DNA from: Dehalococcoidia bacterium
GTDB taxonomy: Bacteria; Chloroflexota; Dehalococcoidia; Lucifugimonadales; Lucifugimonadaceae
NCBI GenBank assembly: GCA_028285005.1
Contig: JANQQP010000037.1
Span: 186,001-250,000 of the forward strand
Direction of reading: 5' to 3'
DNA length: 64,000 nt
Shown: positions 53,201 through 61,691 of the stretch, piece by piece
Numbering within the stretch: position 1 is the stretch's first letter
Layout: each line of letters begins with the position of its first letter
Position numbers and translations under genes: made by a program
Notes under the pieces: model-generated
What the model was told of the DNA's origin: nothing
Seen by the model: the letters and a program-made list of their open reading frames with translations, nothing else
Databases searched by the model: none

Positions 53201-53554
53201 CCGGTCCTCCAGTAGGTGCTAAGAAATCACCTTGGGTGTGTCCCCGTGCTGCTGCTGTTCATTCGAAGAGTCAGGCCAACAGCCGGGACTTTACATGCTC
53301 ACATGCTCAATTGTATTGGATGCGGCAAAGCGTCGAAAGTCACACTGCGGTGGGCCGCGAATATCCGTATACGAAAACTTAACAACTTCGTGGTTTACTT
53401 ACCCATCTTCCGGCGTATCATTGATGGATAAGGCCCGATACTCCACCGGCGGCGCTGTTTCGCGACGATAACCAGATTCCGGCTGTTTCAAGGCGTTCTG
53501 GCGCGCGCCCAACTCAATAGTAACCCATCACCGACACTGGAGGCTGGACTACCT
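53201..53554. other. Gene-free divergent region between the Fe-S carrier and Lrp genes
   Basis: 354 bp without a coding frame on either strand. It contains a tandem octamer ACATGCTC ACATGCTC (53293-53308) on the side of the Fe-S gene and, toward the Lrp gene, a possible promoter TTTACT (53394-53399), 16 bases, TATCAT (53416-53421). The remaining sequence shows no clear structure. Confidence 0.45.
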
Positions 53555-53995
53555 ATGGATACGCTTGACCGAAAGATAATCGCGCTGCTCGAGTCGAACG
53601 GACGAGCATCGAACGCCAGGATTGCAAGGGATGTAGGGGTCAGCGAGGGCACTGTTCGACGTCGACTTAAGCGCCTGATCCAGGACAAGATTATCAATGT
53701 CGTCGCGCTGCCTGACCCCGGCAAGCTGGGCTACAACTCTGAAGCCATCATCGGCGTTCAGGTCGACCCCGATCAGGTCGACGCCGTTGCTGAGAAGCTG
53801 TCAGCGCTTCAGCACACGCGCTGGGTCGCCGTCACCACAGGCACATACGATGTGTTCGCCTGGGCCACTCTGCCGACCGCTGAGGAGCTCGGTGTCTTCC
53901 TGCGAGAGAAGATCGGCGCTATCGCCGGCGTGCGGCGCACCGAGACATTCGTCAACCTTGGCGTCACCAAGCGCGAGTACGGCATTCCGGTCTAG
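53555..53995 (+). CDS. Lrp/AsnC-family transcriptional regulator
   Basis: A 146-residue regulator. MDTLDRKIIALLESNGRAS and a helix-turn-helix (NARIARDVGVSEGTVRRRLKRL, residues about 20-41) are followed by the RAM/ACT-like ligand domain (about 60-140) that assembles dimers into octamers and senses amino acids. It is alone, with its own terminator, so it acts on distant targets or on itself. ATG 53555 has GGAGG 14 bases upstream, a little far. Confidence 0.92.
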   Translation: MDTLDRKIIALLESNGRASNARIARDVGVSEGTVRRRLKRLIQDKIINVVALPDPGKLGYNSEAIIGVQVDPDQVDAVAEKLSALQHTRWVAVTTGTYDVFAWATLPTAEELGVFLREKIGAIAGVRRTETFVNLGVTKREYGIPV

Positions 53996-54048
53996 GGACC
54001 GTCCGGCCTTGGGCCTCATCGGCCCGACTCCGAATTGAATTGACTAGA

Positions 54049-54082
54049 TACCACCGACTTTGGTCGGTGGTAATCTTTGTTC
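54049..54082 (+). terminator. Terminator of the Lrp gene
   Basis: TACCACCGAC (54049-54058) and GTCGGTGGTA (54063-54072), perfect ten-bp stem with a TTTG loop, then ATCTTTGTT. It lies inside the longest possible bioY frame and so argues that bioY starts downstream. Confidence 0.75.
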
Positions 54083-54171
54083 GCCGGTTTCCGCACGATT
54101 CATCTGCACGCCGCCACATGGTGCGGACCGTCAATGACCGGCTACCGCTCGAAGCAGCCTGGAGGAACAGT

Positions 54172-54861
54172 TTGCAGTCGACCGTTGCCACACCGGCCAC
54201 CCAGCTACCGGGATTCGCCCGGCTCAAGTCGTTAGCTGGTAAGCGCTCCCCGTCGTTGTTCGATTCGCTGTTCCCACAGGCCAACACCTGGCACAGACTC
54301 ACCGCTGCCGTTGCCATGGCGGGATTGACAGCGCTGCTCGCCCAGGGCCGCTTCTTCCTTCCCGACAATCCGGTGCCGATCACATTTCAGACCTATGGCG
54401 TCTTAATGACAGGCGGTCTACTGGGTCTCAAGTGGGGCCTCGCCTCTGCCGTCATCTATTACCTTGCTGGAATGGCAGGACTGCCTGTCTTCCAGAGTGG
54501 AGGCAACGGCTGGCAGTATGTCGCACACGGCGTTACCGGCGGTTATCTGCTCGGCTTCATCCTGGCGACCGGTGTGACCGGGTTCCTGTCTGAACGTGGC
54601 TGGAACCGTGGCGCGTCGCTGTGGCCGATGACGATCTCGGCACTCCTCGTCTACGGCCCGGGCCTGATCTGGCTCGCCGTATTCGACTTCGGGTGGCCTG
54701 CCGAAGGCCAGCTATTCAGTTCGGGCATGTATCCGTTCATTCCTGGTGACGTAGTTAAATTGATGCTCGCCGCGTTGACAGTTGGTGTGCTCTGGAAGGT
54801 GGCGGACAACCGCGGCCAGAGCGCTTCCGGACTCGATAGAGGCGCCAATACTGAGCGGTAG
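54172..54861 (+). CDS. bioY: BioY biotin transporter (ECF S-component)
   Basis: A 229-residue membrane protein with about six helices that binds biotin outside the cell and moves it in, alone or with EcfA/EcfT. PVPITFQTYGVLMTGGLLG is the conserved BioY stretch, and YYLAGMAGLPVF and FIPGDVVKLMLA complete the family pattern. The frame is open from 54040, but the terminator at 54049 and a GGAGG seven bases before TTG 54172 decide the start. No bioM/bioN lies near. Biotin is needed for the acetyl-CoA carboxylase partly encoded at 23 kb. Confidence 0.92.
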   Translation: MQSTVATPATQLPGFARLKSLAGKRSPSLFDSLFPQANTWHRLTAAVAMAGLTALLAQGRFFLPDNPVPITFQTYGVLMTGGLLGLKWGLASAVIYYLAGMAGLPVFQSGGNGWQYVAHGVTGGYLLGFILATGVTGFLSERGWNRGASLWPMTISALLVYGPGLIWLAVFDFGWPAEGQLFSSGMYPFIPGDVVKLMLAALTVGVLWKVADNRGQSASGLDRGANTER

Positions 54862-54920
54862 CCCCGCGCACCCAACCTTCCAAACTACCGCCTGAGACGG
54901 CGCCAACAGGGGATGCTCAG

Positions 54921-56720
54921 TTGCATAAGGACAAGGACTGCGGAGAGCCGCGTAAATCGGATGTCGGACAAGAGATCACGGTCGCGGGATGGGTGAACCG
55001 CAGGCGTGACCACGGAAACCTGATATTCATCGACCTGCGAGACAGGAGCGGCCTGCTTCAGGTCGTATTCAACCCGGAGGTCTCTGAAGACGCTCATCGC
55101 CTTGCAGAGTCACTGCGGTCCGAGTGGGTGGTGAAGGTCCGCGGCAAGGTGAGTAGCCGACTTGAGGGCGCCGAGAACCCCAACCTGGCGACTGGTGAAG
55201 TGGAACTCGTTGCAGAAGAGCTCACGGTCCTCAACGCAGCGCTTACGCCACCGTTCGAAGTTGACGACGAGGTGAACGTCTCCGAAGACCTTCGTCTCCA
55301 GTACAGGTACATCGACCTTCGTCGCCAAAAGATGCAGAAGCTCCTAAAGCTGCGTCACGAGGTGACCGGCATCATCTGGGACCAGATGACTTCAGAGGGC
55401 TTCACTCAGGTCGAAACGCCGGTGCTGATCAAGAGCACGCCTGAGGGCGCTCGTGACTATGTGGTGCCGAGCCGCGTCCACCCGGGCGAGTTCTACGCGC
55501 TGCCGCAGTCACCACAGCAGCTCAAGCAGATCCTGATGGTGTCTGGAATCGAGCGCTACTTTCAGATCGCTCGCTGTTTCCGGGACGAGGACCTGAGAGC
55601 GGATCGGCAGCCCGAGCACACACAGCTCGACTTCGAGATGAGCTTCGTTCATCAAGAGGACGTTACCGCAGTCGTCGAGCGTCTCTACTCTCGGATCCTC
55701 GAGGAGACCAGGCCGGGAGCCGAAGTCTCGGCGCCCTTCACCCGACTTACCTACGCCGAGTCGATGGACCGATTTGGCACAGATAAGCCTGACCTGCGAC
55801 TGGGCATGGAATTGGCGACTCTCACCGAGACCGCCGCTCGTTCCGAAGCACGAGTCTTCCAGTCCATAGCGGCCGATGGTGGCTCAATCAGAGGTTTTGC
55901 GGTCCCGGGCTGTGCAGACTACGGTCGCAGGCAGACCGACGAACTGATCGAGATTGCCAAACGTCATGGCGCGATGGGCCTCGTCTTCATCGCTATCGAC
56001 GAATCCGCAGAGTCGATCGAGACGATGACCGAAGAGCAGGTGAGAGGCCCGCTCAACCGCTTTATGTCGATTGACGTTATCCGCGACCTTGCCCGCGAAA
56101 CTGGGGCGAAACCCGGCGATCTGATCCTGATCGTTGCCGGCTCCGAGAAGATGGTGAACCGAGTCCTGGGAGAGCTGCGACTGGAAATGGGCTCTCGATT
56201 GGAGCTCAACGACCCGAACACCTTCGCCTTCGCCTGGGTCACAGACTTTCCACTATTCGAGTGGGATGAGGAATGGAAGCGCTGGGCACCTGCCCACCAT
56301 GTCTTCTCCTCGCCTAAAGAGGAGCACATCGATCTGCTGGAGTCCGACCCCGGCGCCGTTCACGCTGACCTGTTCGACCTGGTCTGTAACGGATGGGAGC
56401 TCGGCAGTGGCAGCATTCGAATTCATGATCCCAAGCTGCAGCTCAGGGTCTTCAACGTGATCGGCTACTCGGAAGACGAGATCAGCGACCGATTCGGACA
56501 CCTGTTGAGAGCCTTCGAGTACGGCGCTCCGCCTCACGGTGGAATGGGGCTCGGACTGGACCGGCTCGTGGCACTGATCGGCGGGGAGACCTCGATTCGA
56601 GAGGTGATTGCCTTTCCGAAGACCCAATCGGCATCGGACCCGATGTTCGAGGCACCGTCGGCTATCGGCGAAGATCAGCTCGCTGAACTGCACATTGCGG
56701 TTATTACGGATGAAGAGTAG
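54921..56720 (+). CDS. aspS: Aspartyl-tRNA synthetase, predicted non-discriminating (Asp/Asn)
   Basis: A 599-residue bacterial class II synthetase: OB anticodon domain (1-105), motif 1-2 (FRDEDLRADRQPEHTQLDFEM), a GAD insertion domain (about 280-420) and motif 3 (GLGLDRLVAL). TTG 54921 is the start. The anticodon loop residues that decide tRNA choice read His31 (RRRDHGN) and Gly83 (LEGAEN). Published work on Pseudomonas AspRS showed His and Gly at these two places allow charging of tRNA-Asn, while discriminating enzymes have Leu and Lys. It probably makes Asp-tRNA-Asn for GatCAB to amidate. Confidence 0.95.
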   Translation: MHKDKDCGEPRKSDVGQEITVAGWVNRRRDHGNLIFIDLRDRSGLLQVVFNPEVSEDAHRLAESLRSEWVVKVRGKVSSRLEGAENPNLATGEVELVAEELTVLNAALTPPFEVDDEVNVSEDLRLQYRYIDLRRQKMQKLLKLRHEVTGIIWDQMTSEGFTQVETPVLIKSTPEGARDYVVPSRVHPGEFYALPQSPQQLKQILMVSGIERYFQIARCFRDEDLRADRQPEHTQLDFEMSFVHQEDVTAVVERLYSRILEETRPGAEVSAPFTRLTYAESMDRFGTDKPDLRLGMELATLTETAARSEARVFQSIAADGGSIRGFAVPGCADYGRRQTDELIEIAKRHGAMGLVFIAIDESAESIETMTEEQVRGPLNRFMSIDVIRDLARETGAKPGDLILIVAGSEKMVNRVLGELRLEMGSRLELNDPNTFAFAWVTDFPLFEWDEEWKRWAPAHHVFSSPKEEHIDLLESDPGAVHADLFDLVCNGWELGSGSIRIHDPKLQLRVFNVIGYSEDEISDRFGHLLRAFEYGAPPHGGMGLGLDRLVALIGGETSIREVIAFPKTQSASDPMFEAPSAIGEDQLAELHIAVITDEE

Positions 56721-56894
56721 CCATGCGTATCGCGGAGTTAGAGCCGATGGCGTGCCGTCAGAACCGCATACGGGATTCCTTGAGCTAGAATGAACGTCAC
56801 GCTTACGTTCGAGGGCCAACGGGCTGAGGGCCATACTGGCGCGCCCGTCCGACCATCTCTTAGAACTGAAATCTGCTGAACTGGAGTCGATTGC

Positions 56895-58361
56895 TTGAAG
56901 GTAACTCAAGGGGAAACGAAGGACCGGCAGATAGTTCTCCACATAGAGGTGGATGACGAACTGCTGGAGCAGCACCTGGGCAGGGCCCACCAGAAGGTGG
57001 CTTCCCGGGTAAATGTCCCCGGTTTCCGCAAAGGCAAAGCGCCACGATCAGTTGTCGAACGCTTCGTCGGCCGGGAGTACCTGCTGGAAGAGGCGATGGA
57101 ATCCCTCGTCCCGGCGGCAGTCAACCTCGCGGTGAAAGAGGAAGACCTTAACGCCTCGGCCACGCCCAGCGTCTCGATCACCGAGCGCGAGCCCGTAGTC
57201 AAGATCGACGCCACCGTGCCGCTTCCTCCGGAGGCCACTCTTGGCGACTACTCAACCATCAGCTTCGATGACAAGGCCGAAGAGGTCACTGACGAGCAGG
57301 TCGAGGAGTCTGTCAAGCACCTGGTCGAGGCGAACGCCGATTGGAACGATGTTGAGCGTCCTGTTGAGGCCGGCGATCTGATCACCTTCAGCGTCACCGG
57401 AAAGGTGGACGGCGAGACCTTCGTCGAGCAGAAAGACTCACAGTACCTGGCAGAAGCAGACAACCCGAATCCCGTTCCCGGCTTCTCAGAGCAACTCGTT
57501 GGAATTGAGCCAGGCGGCAGCAAGCAGTTCTCGATCGATATTCCTGCCGATTTCGCCCGTTCAGAGCTAGCTGGAAAGAGCGCTGAATTCGACGTTTCAG
57601 TGGCCAGCGTACGCGAAAAGAGCCTTCCTGAACTCAATGACGAGTTGGTGAAAGGACTGGGCGAAGGCATTAACACCGTTGCAGACCTTCGCAGCCGCAT
57701 TCGCGAAAACCTCGAAGCGCGCTCTGAACAGGCTCTGCGAGAATCCCTCGAAGAGAAGGTGGTGGATGAGCTTGTTGAGCGTTCGACGTTCGAGCTTGCA
57801 CCGCTGATGATTGAGCATGAGGCCGAGCACGTCCTGCAGGACCAGCAGAACGCCCTTGCGCAGTACAACATCTCGTTCGAGCAGTACATAGCCCAGACCG
57901 GCAAGTCGACCGAAGAGCTGATCGAAGAGGCTAAGAAGACCGCCGAGAGCAGAGTCAAGAGGACTCTGGTCATGGACCGCCTTGCAGAGGCGGAGAAGAT
58001 TGAGCCCACAGACGAGGAGATTGACCAGGAGATCGAGGTCTGGAAGGCCCGTCAGAGTGACGGACAGAGCCGCGGCCACGATGAACCCACGGATGACGAA
58101 TCGACTCGAACAGCCGTAGTTGCGGTGCTGAAGCGTCGGAAGGCGATCGACAGGGCGATTGAGATCGCTCAGTCGGACACAAACGGGTCAAAGCCAACTG
58201 CCCGAAAGACCGCCAAAAAGACGACGAAGGCTAAGTCGAAAACGGCGGCAAAGGCGTCAAATAAGAGTGACAAGTCTGCTGAAGCGGACCCAGATGTGGC
58301 AACGTCGGACAAGCCGGAAGCGGCTGATACGGCGGAAAATGTTGAGACGGCAAGCACGTAG
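56895..58361 (+). CDS. tig: Trigger factor
   Basis: A 488-residue ribosome-bound chaperone and prolyl isomerase. The ribosome-binding loop GFRKGKAP lies at 43-50, the FKBP-type isomerase domain at about 150-245 (GDLITFSVTGKVDGE), and the long helical C-terminal arms after it. The last 55 residues add a Lys/Ala/Thr-rich, histone-like tail (KPTARKTAKKTTKAKS and on) ending acidic, not present in E. coli. TTG 56895 is the start. It precedes clpP and clpX, the classical tig-clpP-clpX order. Confidence 0.95.
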   Translation: MKVTQGETKDRQIVLHIEVDDELLEQHLGRAHQKVASRVNVPGFRKGKAPRSVVERFVGREYLLEEAMESLVPAAVNLAVKEEDLNASATPSVSITEREPVVKIDATVPLPPEATLGDYSTISFDDKAEEVTDEQVEESVKHLVEANADWNDVERPVEAGDLITFSVTGKVDGETFVEQKDSQYLAEADNPNPVPGFSEQLVGIEPGGSKQFSIDIPADFARSELAGKSAEFDVSVASVREKSLPELNDELVKGLGEGINTVADLRSRIRENLEARSEQALRESLEEKVVDELVERSTFELAPLMIEHEAEHVLQDQQNALAQYNISFEQYIAQTGKSTEELIEEAKKTAESRVKRTLVMDRLAEAEKIEPTDEEIDQEIEVWKARQSDGQSRGHDEPTDDESTRTAVVAVLKRRKAIDRAIEIAQSDTNGSKPTARKTAKKTTKAKSKTAAKASNKSDKSAEADPDVATSDKPEAADTAENVETAST

Positions 58362-58465
58362 CGCAATCACGTAGTACCAGTCCGCAAGTTTGGAAAGAGT
58401 GAAGCGAATTGTTTAATCCCGGCCTAACTTCACAACTGGGTGGCGAAGCAGAAGGAATAGCGAGA

Positions 58466-59137
58466 ATGACGAGCCAGATGCCAGGCACAGAGATGTGGAC
58501 GCCTCAAGTCCCGCAGTCGATCGTCCCGATGGTCATCGAGACAGGCGCACGCGGTGAGCGGGCATATGACATCTACTCACTGCTGCTCAAGGAGCGCATC
58601 GTTTTCCTTGGCACACCGATCAACGCCCAGGTGGCAAACCTGATCGTTGCCCAGCTCCTGTACCTGGCGTCTGACGACCCGGATCGAGACATCAGCCTGT
58701 ACATCAACTCTCCCGGTGGTGAGGTGTACTCAGGCATGGCGATCTACGACACGATTCGCTCGGTACCGTGTGATGTTTCGACAATTTCAGTCGGCCTGTG
58801 CGCCAGCTTTGGCACTATCCTGCTGACCGCCGGCGAGCCAGGCAAAAGGTACGCGCTGCCGAACTCGACGATACATATGCACCAGCCGCTTAGCGGCACG
58901 CAAGGGCAGGCGTCTGACATCGAGATTCACGCCAGGGAGGTCCTGAGACTTCAGGACTCGCTCAGGCAGATCATCGCTGACAGCACCGGACAGAGTTACG
59001 AGCGGGTGGCGAGGGACTCCGACCGTGACTTCTGGCTGAACGCAGAGCAGGCCGCCGAGTATGGCCTCGTAGACGAGGTGCTCAAGGTGGCGGAGAAGGA
59101 CAAGTCGAAAGAGGGGAGTTCCAACGGCACGAGCTAA
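58466..59137 (+). CDS. clpP: ATP-dependent Clp protease proteolytic subunit
   Basis: A 223-residue serine protease that forms the tetradecameric chamber fed by ClpX. Catalytic residues: Ser114 (GLCASFG, where G-Q-A-A-S-M-G is usual), His139 (HMHQPLSG), and the Asp of [11 protein letters not shown]. The ATG at 58466, nine bases after GAAGGA, is chosen; TTG 58409 would add 19 residues. About 18 residues before VPMVIE could be a propeptide. It is 62 bases ahead of clpX. Confidence 0.95.
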   Translation: MTSQMPGTEMWTPQVPQSIVPMVIETGARGERAYDIYSLLLKERIVFLGTPINAQVANLIVAQLLYLASDDPDRDISLYINSPGGEVYSGMAIYDTIRSVPCDVSTISVGLCASFGTILLTAGEPGKRYALPNSTIHMHQPLSGTQGQASDIEIHAREVLRLQDSLRQIIADSTGQSYERVARDSDRDFWLNAEQAAEYGLVDEVLKVAEKDKSKEGSSNGTS

Positions 59138-59199
59138 TTACGGCCAGCGGAACGTTATCGGTATCAAATCCTCAGTTGTCTCCCGGCAGCAGGTATTGA

Positions 59200-60489
59200 A
59201 TGGCTGACTCTCACAACAACGGCGAAAACCACGACTCCTACGATTGCTCGTTCTGCGGAAAGCCGCAGGACGCAGTCAAGCGGCTCATTGCAGGCCCTTC
59301 CAAGATCTTTATCTGCAACGAGTGCGTTGGCCGGTGTCAGCAGATCATCTCTGACGACCGTCCCGTGGTTACGCCGCAGTCCAAGCCGACCACTCCAAGA
59401 GAGATCTTCGAGCGCTTGAATGAGTACGTGATTGGGCAGGAACGGGCCAAACGCGTCATCAGCGTTGGCGTTTACAACCACTACAAGCGCATCTGGTTTG
59501 GCACTGAAGACCCGGACGTGGAGCTTCAGAAGACCAACATGCTGCTCGTGGGCCCGACGGGCTGTGGAAAGACCCACCTTGCGCAGACTCTCGCCCGGAT
59601 TCTTGACGTGCCGTTCGCTATCTCCGATGCCACGTCTCTGACCGAGGCAGGATACGTCGGTGAGGACGTAGAGAACATTCTCCTGCGCCTGATCCAGAAC
59701 GCCGAGTTCGACATGGCTCGCGCTGAGCAGGGCATCATCTACATCGACGAAGTGGACAAGATCGCTCGCAAGGGCGCAAACCCGTCCATCACTCGAGACG
59801 TTTCAGGTGAGGGTGTCCAGCAGGCGCTGCTGAAGATCCTGGAGGGCGCAGTTGTGAATGTGCCGCCGCAGGGCGGACGCAAGCACCCGCACCAGGAGTT
59901 CATCCAGATCGACACCTCAAACATCCTGTTCGTGCTTGGTGGAGCGTTCGAGGGCCTTGAAGAGATCCTTCGCAAGCGTGCCGCCAATGGCGAGTCGAAC
60001 CTGGGCTTCGGCGCCAAGACGACGCGGGCCGAGACCAGCGACAATGTCGACTACACGGGCGTTGCCGCTGCGGACCTGATGCAGTTCGGGTTCATCCCCG
60101 AGTTCATCGGCCGAGTTCCGCTCGTCGTCGGTCTCTCAGACCTGACGAAGGACGAGTTGATCCGGGTGCTCAGGGAGCCGAAGAACGCCCTGGTGCGCCA
60201 GTACGAAGCGCTGTTCAAGATGGACGGCGTGGAGCTGGTCTTCGAAGACTCAGCGCTGGCACGCACGGCGGAGGTCGCCAAGGAGCGCAAGGCCGGAGCT
60301 CGTGGACTGCGATCCATCGTCGAAGAGCTACTCATCGACGTGATGTACGAGCTGCCGTCTATGAATGGCGTCAAGCAGTGCATCGTCGAAGGCGACACGG
60401 TCACCGCACAGCAGTGGCCGAAGATTCTCGATGAGGCAGGTAAGCGACTCGACACCAAGCTGCCGCCGCACCGCCAGACAGCCGCTTAG
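59200..60489 (+). CDS. clpX: ATP-dependent Clp protease ATP-binding subunit ClpX
   Basis: A 429-residue AAA+ unfoldase. The N-terminal zinc domain has Cys16, Cys19, Cys39 and Cys42; Walker A GPTGCGKT lies near 118, Walker [14 protein letters not shown] follows, and GYVGEDVEN (pore loop), IGF-type ClpP-docking loop and a C-terminal small domain complete it. Length matches E. coli. It delivers tagged proteins to the upstream clpP product. ATG 59200 is clear. Confidence 0.97.
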   Translation: MADSHNNGENHDSYDCSFCGKPQDAVKRLIAGPSKIFICNECVGRCQQIISDDRPVVTPQSKPTTPREIFERLNEYVIGQERAKRVISVGVYNHYKRIWFGTEDPDVELQKTNMLLVGPTGCGKTHLAQTLARILDVPFAISDATSLTEAGYVGEDVENILLRLIQNAEFDMARAEQGIIYIDEVDKIARKGANPSITRDVSGEGVQQALLKILEGAVVNVPPQGGRKHPHQEFIQIDTSNILFVLGGAFEGLEEILRKRAANGESNLGFGAKTTRAETSDNVDYTGVAAADLMQFGFIPEFIGRVPLVVGLSDLTKDELIRVLREPKNALVRQYEALFKMDGVELVFEDSALARTAEVAKERKAGARGLRSIVEELLIDVMYELPSMNGVKQCIVEGDTVTAQQWPKILDEAGKRLDTKLPPHRQTAA

Positions 60490-60513
60490 GCGAACCGACT
60501 AAAACGAAAACAG

Positions 60514-60553
60514 AAGCGCCTCTGCGATAACTCGCAGAGGCGCTTTCTTGTTG
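60514..60553. terminator. Bidirectional terminator after clpX
   Basis: AAGCGCCTCTGCG (60514-60526) and CGCAGAGGCGCTT (60533-60545), perfect 13-bp stem, six-base loop. T-rich on the plus side (TCTTGTTG) and on the minus side (CTGTTTTCGTTTT). It separates clpX from the converging formyltransferase gene. Confidence 0.9.
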
Positions 60554-60558
60554 TGGTG

Positions 60559-61347
60559 CTAAACAGTAATCAACCGTGCCTCGACCTCGCTGGTGAGATC
60601 AATAGCATCGGTCTGCGCCGCGGCATCGAGGCTGATCCTGCCATCTGAGATCGCCTTCAGCGTCTCGACCACAAGCGGGCGCTCCCGGATCAAACCCATC
60701 TCGCGCAGCTTGACGAATAATGGGTGACTCTCATCCGCGTCCGCCTTCAACTGCTCGACATCCTGCCCGGCGACCCCACGCCAGAGTGAGTCCAACCCGG
60801 AGCCGCGAGTGCCGAAGCGGCAGTAGGACAGCACCGGGCCTCCGTCCACCTCTTCGGTGACGATATGCACCATTGCGCCCGTCTCCTCGGCGCCGGTCGA
60901 GATCAGCTCCCAGATCACGTTCTGCCACATACCGGCGGGGCCGTCCGGCAGGGCAGGGTGAAGGTTGATCATCAGGTGCTCCCGGCAGAGCAGCGGGGCG
61001 ATCAGCATATAGCCGGCGTTCACAGTCATCTCGACTTCGAACGGCTCGATCAACTCCAGCACGGCACGGTCGAATTCTTCTCGCAGCTCAGACCAGCGCC
61101 GGTTGTCATGCTCCTTCCTGAAGCGACGGGACGAGAGCGTAACGACCGGGATGCCGTGGCTCTCGGCAAATGCGATGAAACGGTCGGAACCGGCTGCCTG
61201 GCCCTTCTCGCGATTGCAGAACACAAACTCGATCCGGGCGTGCAGTTCGCCTGACTCGATTGCATCAAGCGTTGCCTTCAGCAGGCCGTAGGAGCCTTCG
61301 CCTCTACCGGTGGAGAACCAGCCAAGCCTGAGAGGTTTGGCGGTCAA
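60559..61347 (-). CDS. Formyltransferase-family protein (PurN-like fold)
   Basis: A 262-residue protein with the formyl-transferase N-terminal fold. The catalytic set Asn128, His130 (NLHPALPDG) and Asp168 (EEVDGGPV) is in place, as in GAR transformylase, but the loop after NLHP (usually S-L-L-P-x-F-x-G) reads ALPDGPAGM and the chain has about 60 extra residues, so PurN is only one option. TTG 61347 overlaps the xseB stop (TTGA), so it is co-expressed with exonuclease VII subunits. It may act on phosphoribosyl-glycinamide or another formyl acceptor. Confidence 0.75.
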   Translation of the reverse strand: MTAKPLRLGWFSTGRGEGSYGLLKATLDAIESGELHARIEFVFCNREKGQAAGSDRFIAFAESHGIPVVTLSSRRFRKEHDNRRWSELREEFDRAVLELIEPFEVEMTVNAGYMLIAPLLCREHLMINLHPALPDGPAGMWQNVIWELISTGAEETGAMVHIVTEEVDGGPVLSYCRFGTRGSGLDSLWRGVAGQDVEQLKADADESHPLFVKLREMGLIRERPLVVETLKAISDGRISLDAAAQTDAIDLTSEVEARLITV

Positions 61348-61628
61348 ACCTGTGCCTCATCGTCAGCGGAGTCTTCGTCTCCGGGCACGAGATTCATCTG
61401 CTCGGCGAAGTTCGACTTCAGTCGCGTGATCTTCAGCTCGGCGCTGCTCAGGAGTTCATTGCAGCTCTTTGCCAGCTTCATCCCCTCTTCGAACAGGCCT
61501 GAAGCCTCATCCAGAGTCAGCTGCCCTTCTTCAAGCTTGCGAACGACCTCTTCAAGCCGGGTGAACGACGACTCGAACGTGGCCGCCCGAGAACTGCTCT
61601 TCTTGCCAGTGCTCTTGTCGGTCGTCAT
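61344..61628 (-). CDS. xseB: Exonuclease VII small subunit
   Basis: A 94-residue protein with a Ser/Lys-rich N-terminus and the XseB helical hairpin (FESSFTRLEEVVRKLEEGQLTLDEAS, then LFEEGMKLAKSCNELL). Several copies wrap the long helices of XseA. It follows xseA by 63 bases and overlaps the formyltransferase gene by four. Confidence 0.93.
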   Translation of the reverse strand: MTTDKSTGKKSSSRAATFESSFTRLEEVVRKLEEGQLTLDEASGLFEEGMKLAKSCNELLSSAELKITRLKSNFAEQMNLVPGDEDSADDEAQV

Positions 61629-61691
61629 AGATCACGAACATCCAGTCTCATTTAGGGCTTGGTTACAGAAGCGTCTGCACAGGCAGAAAGT

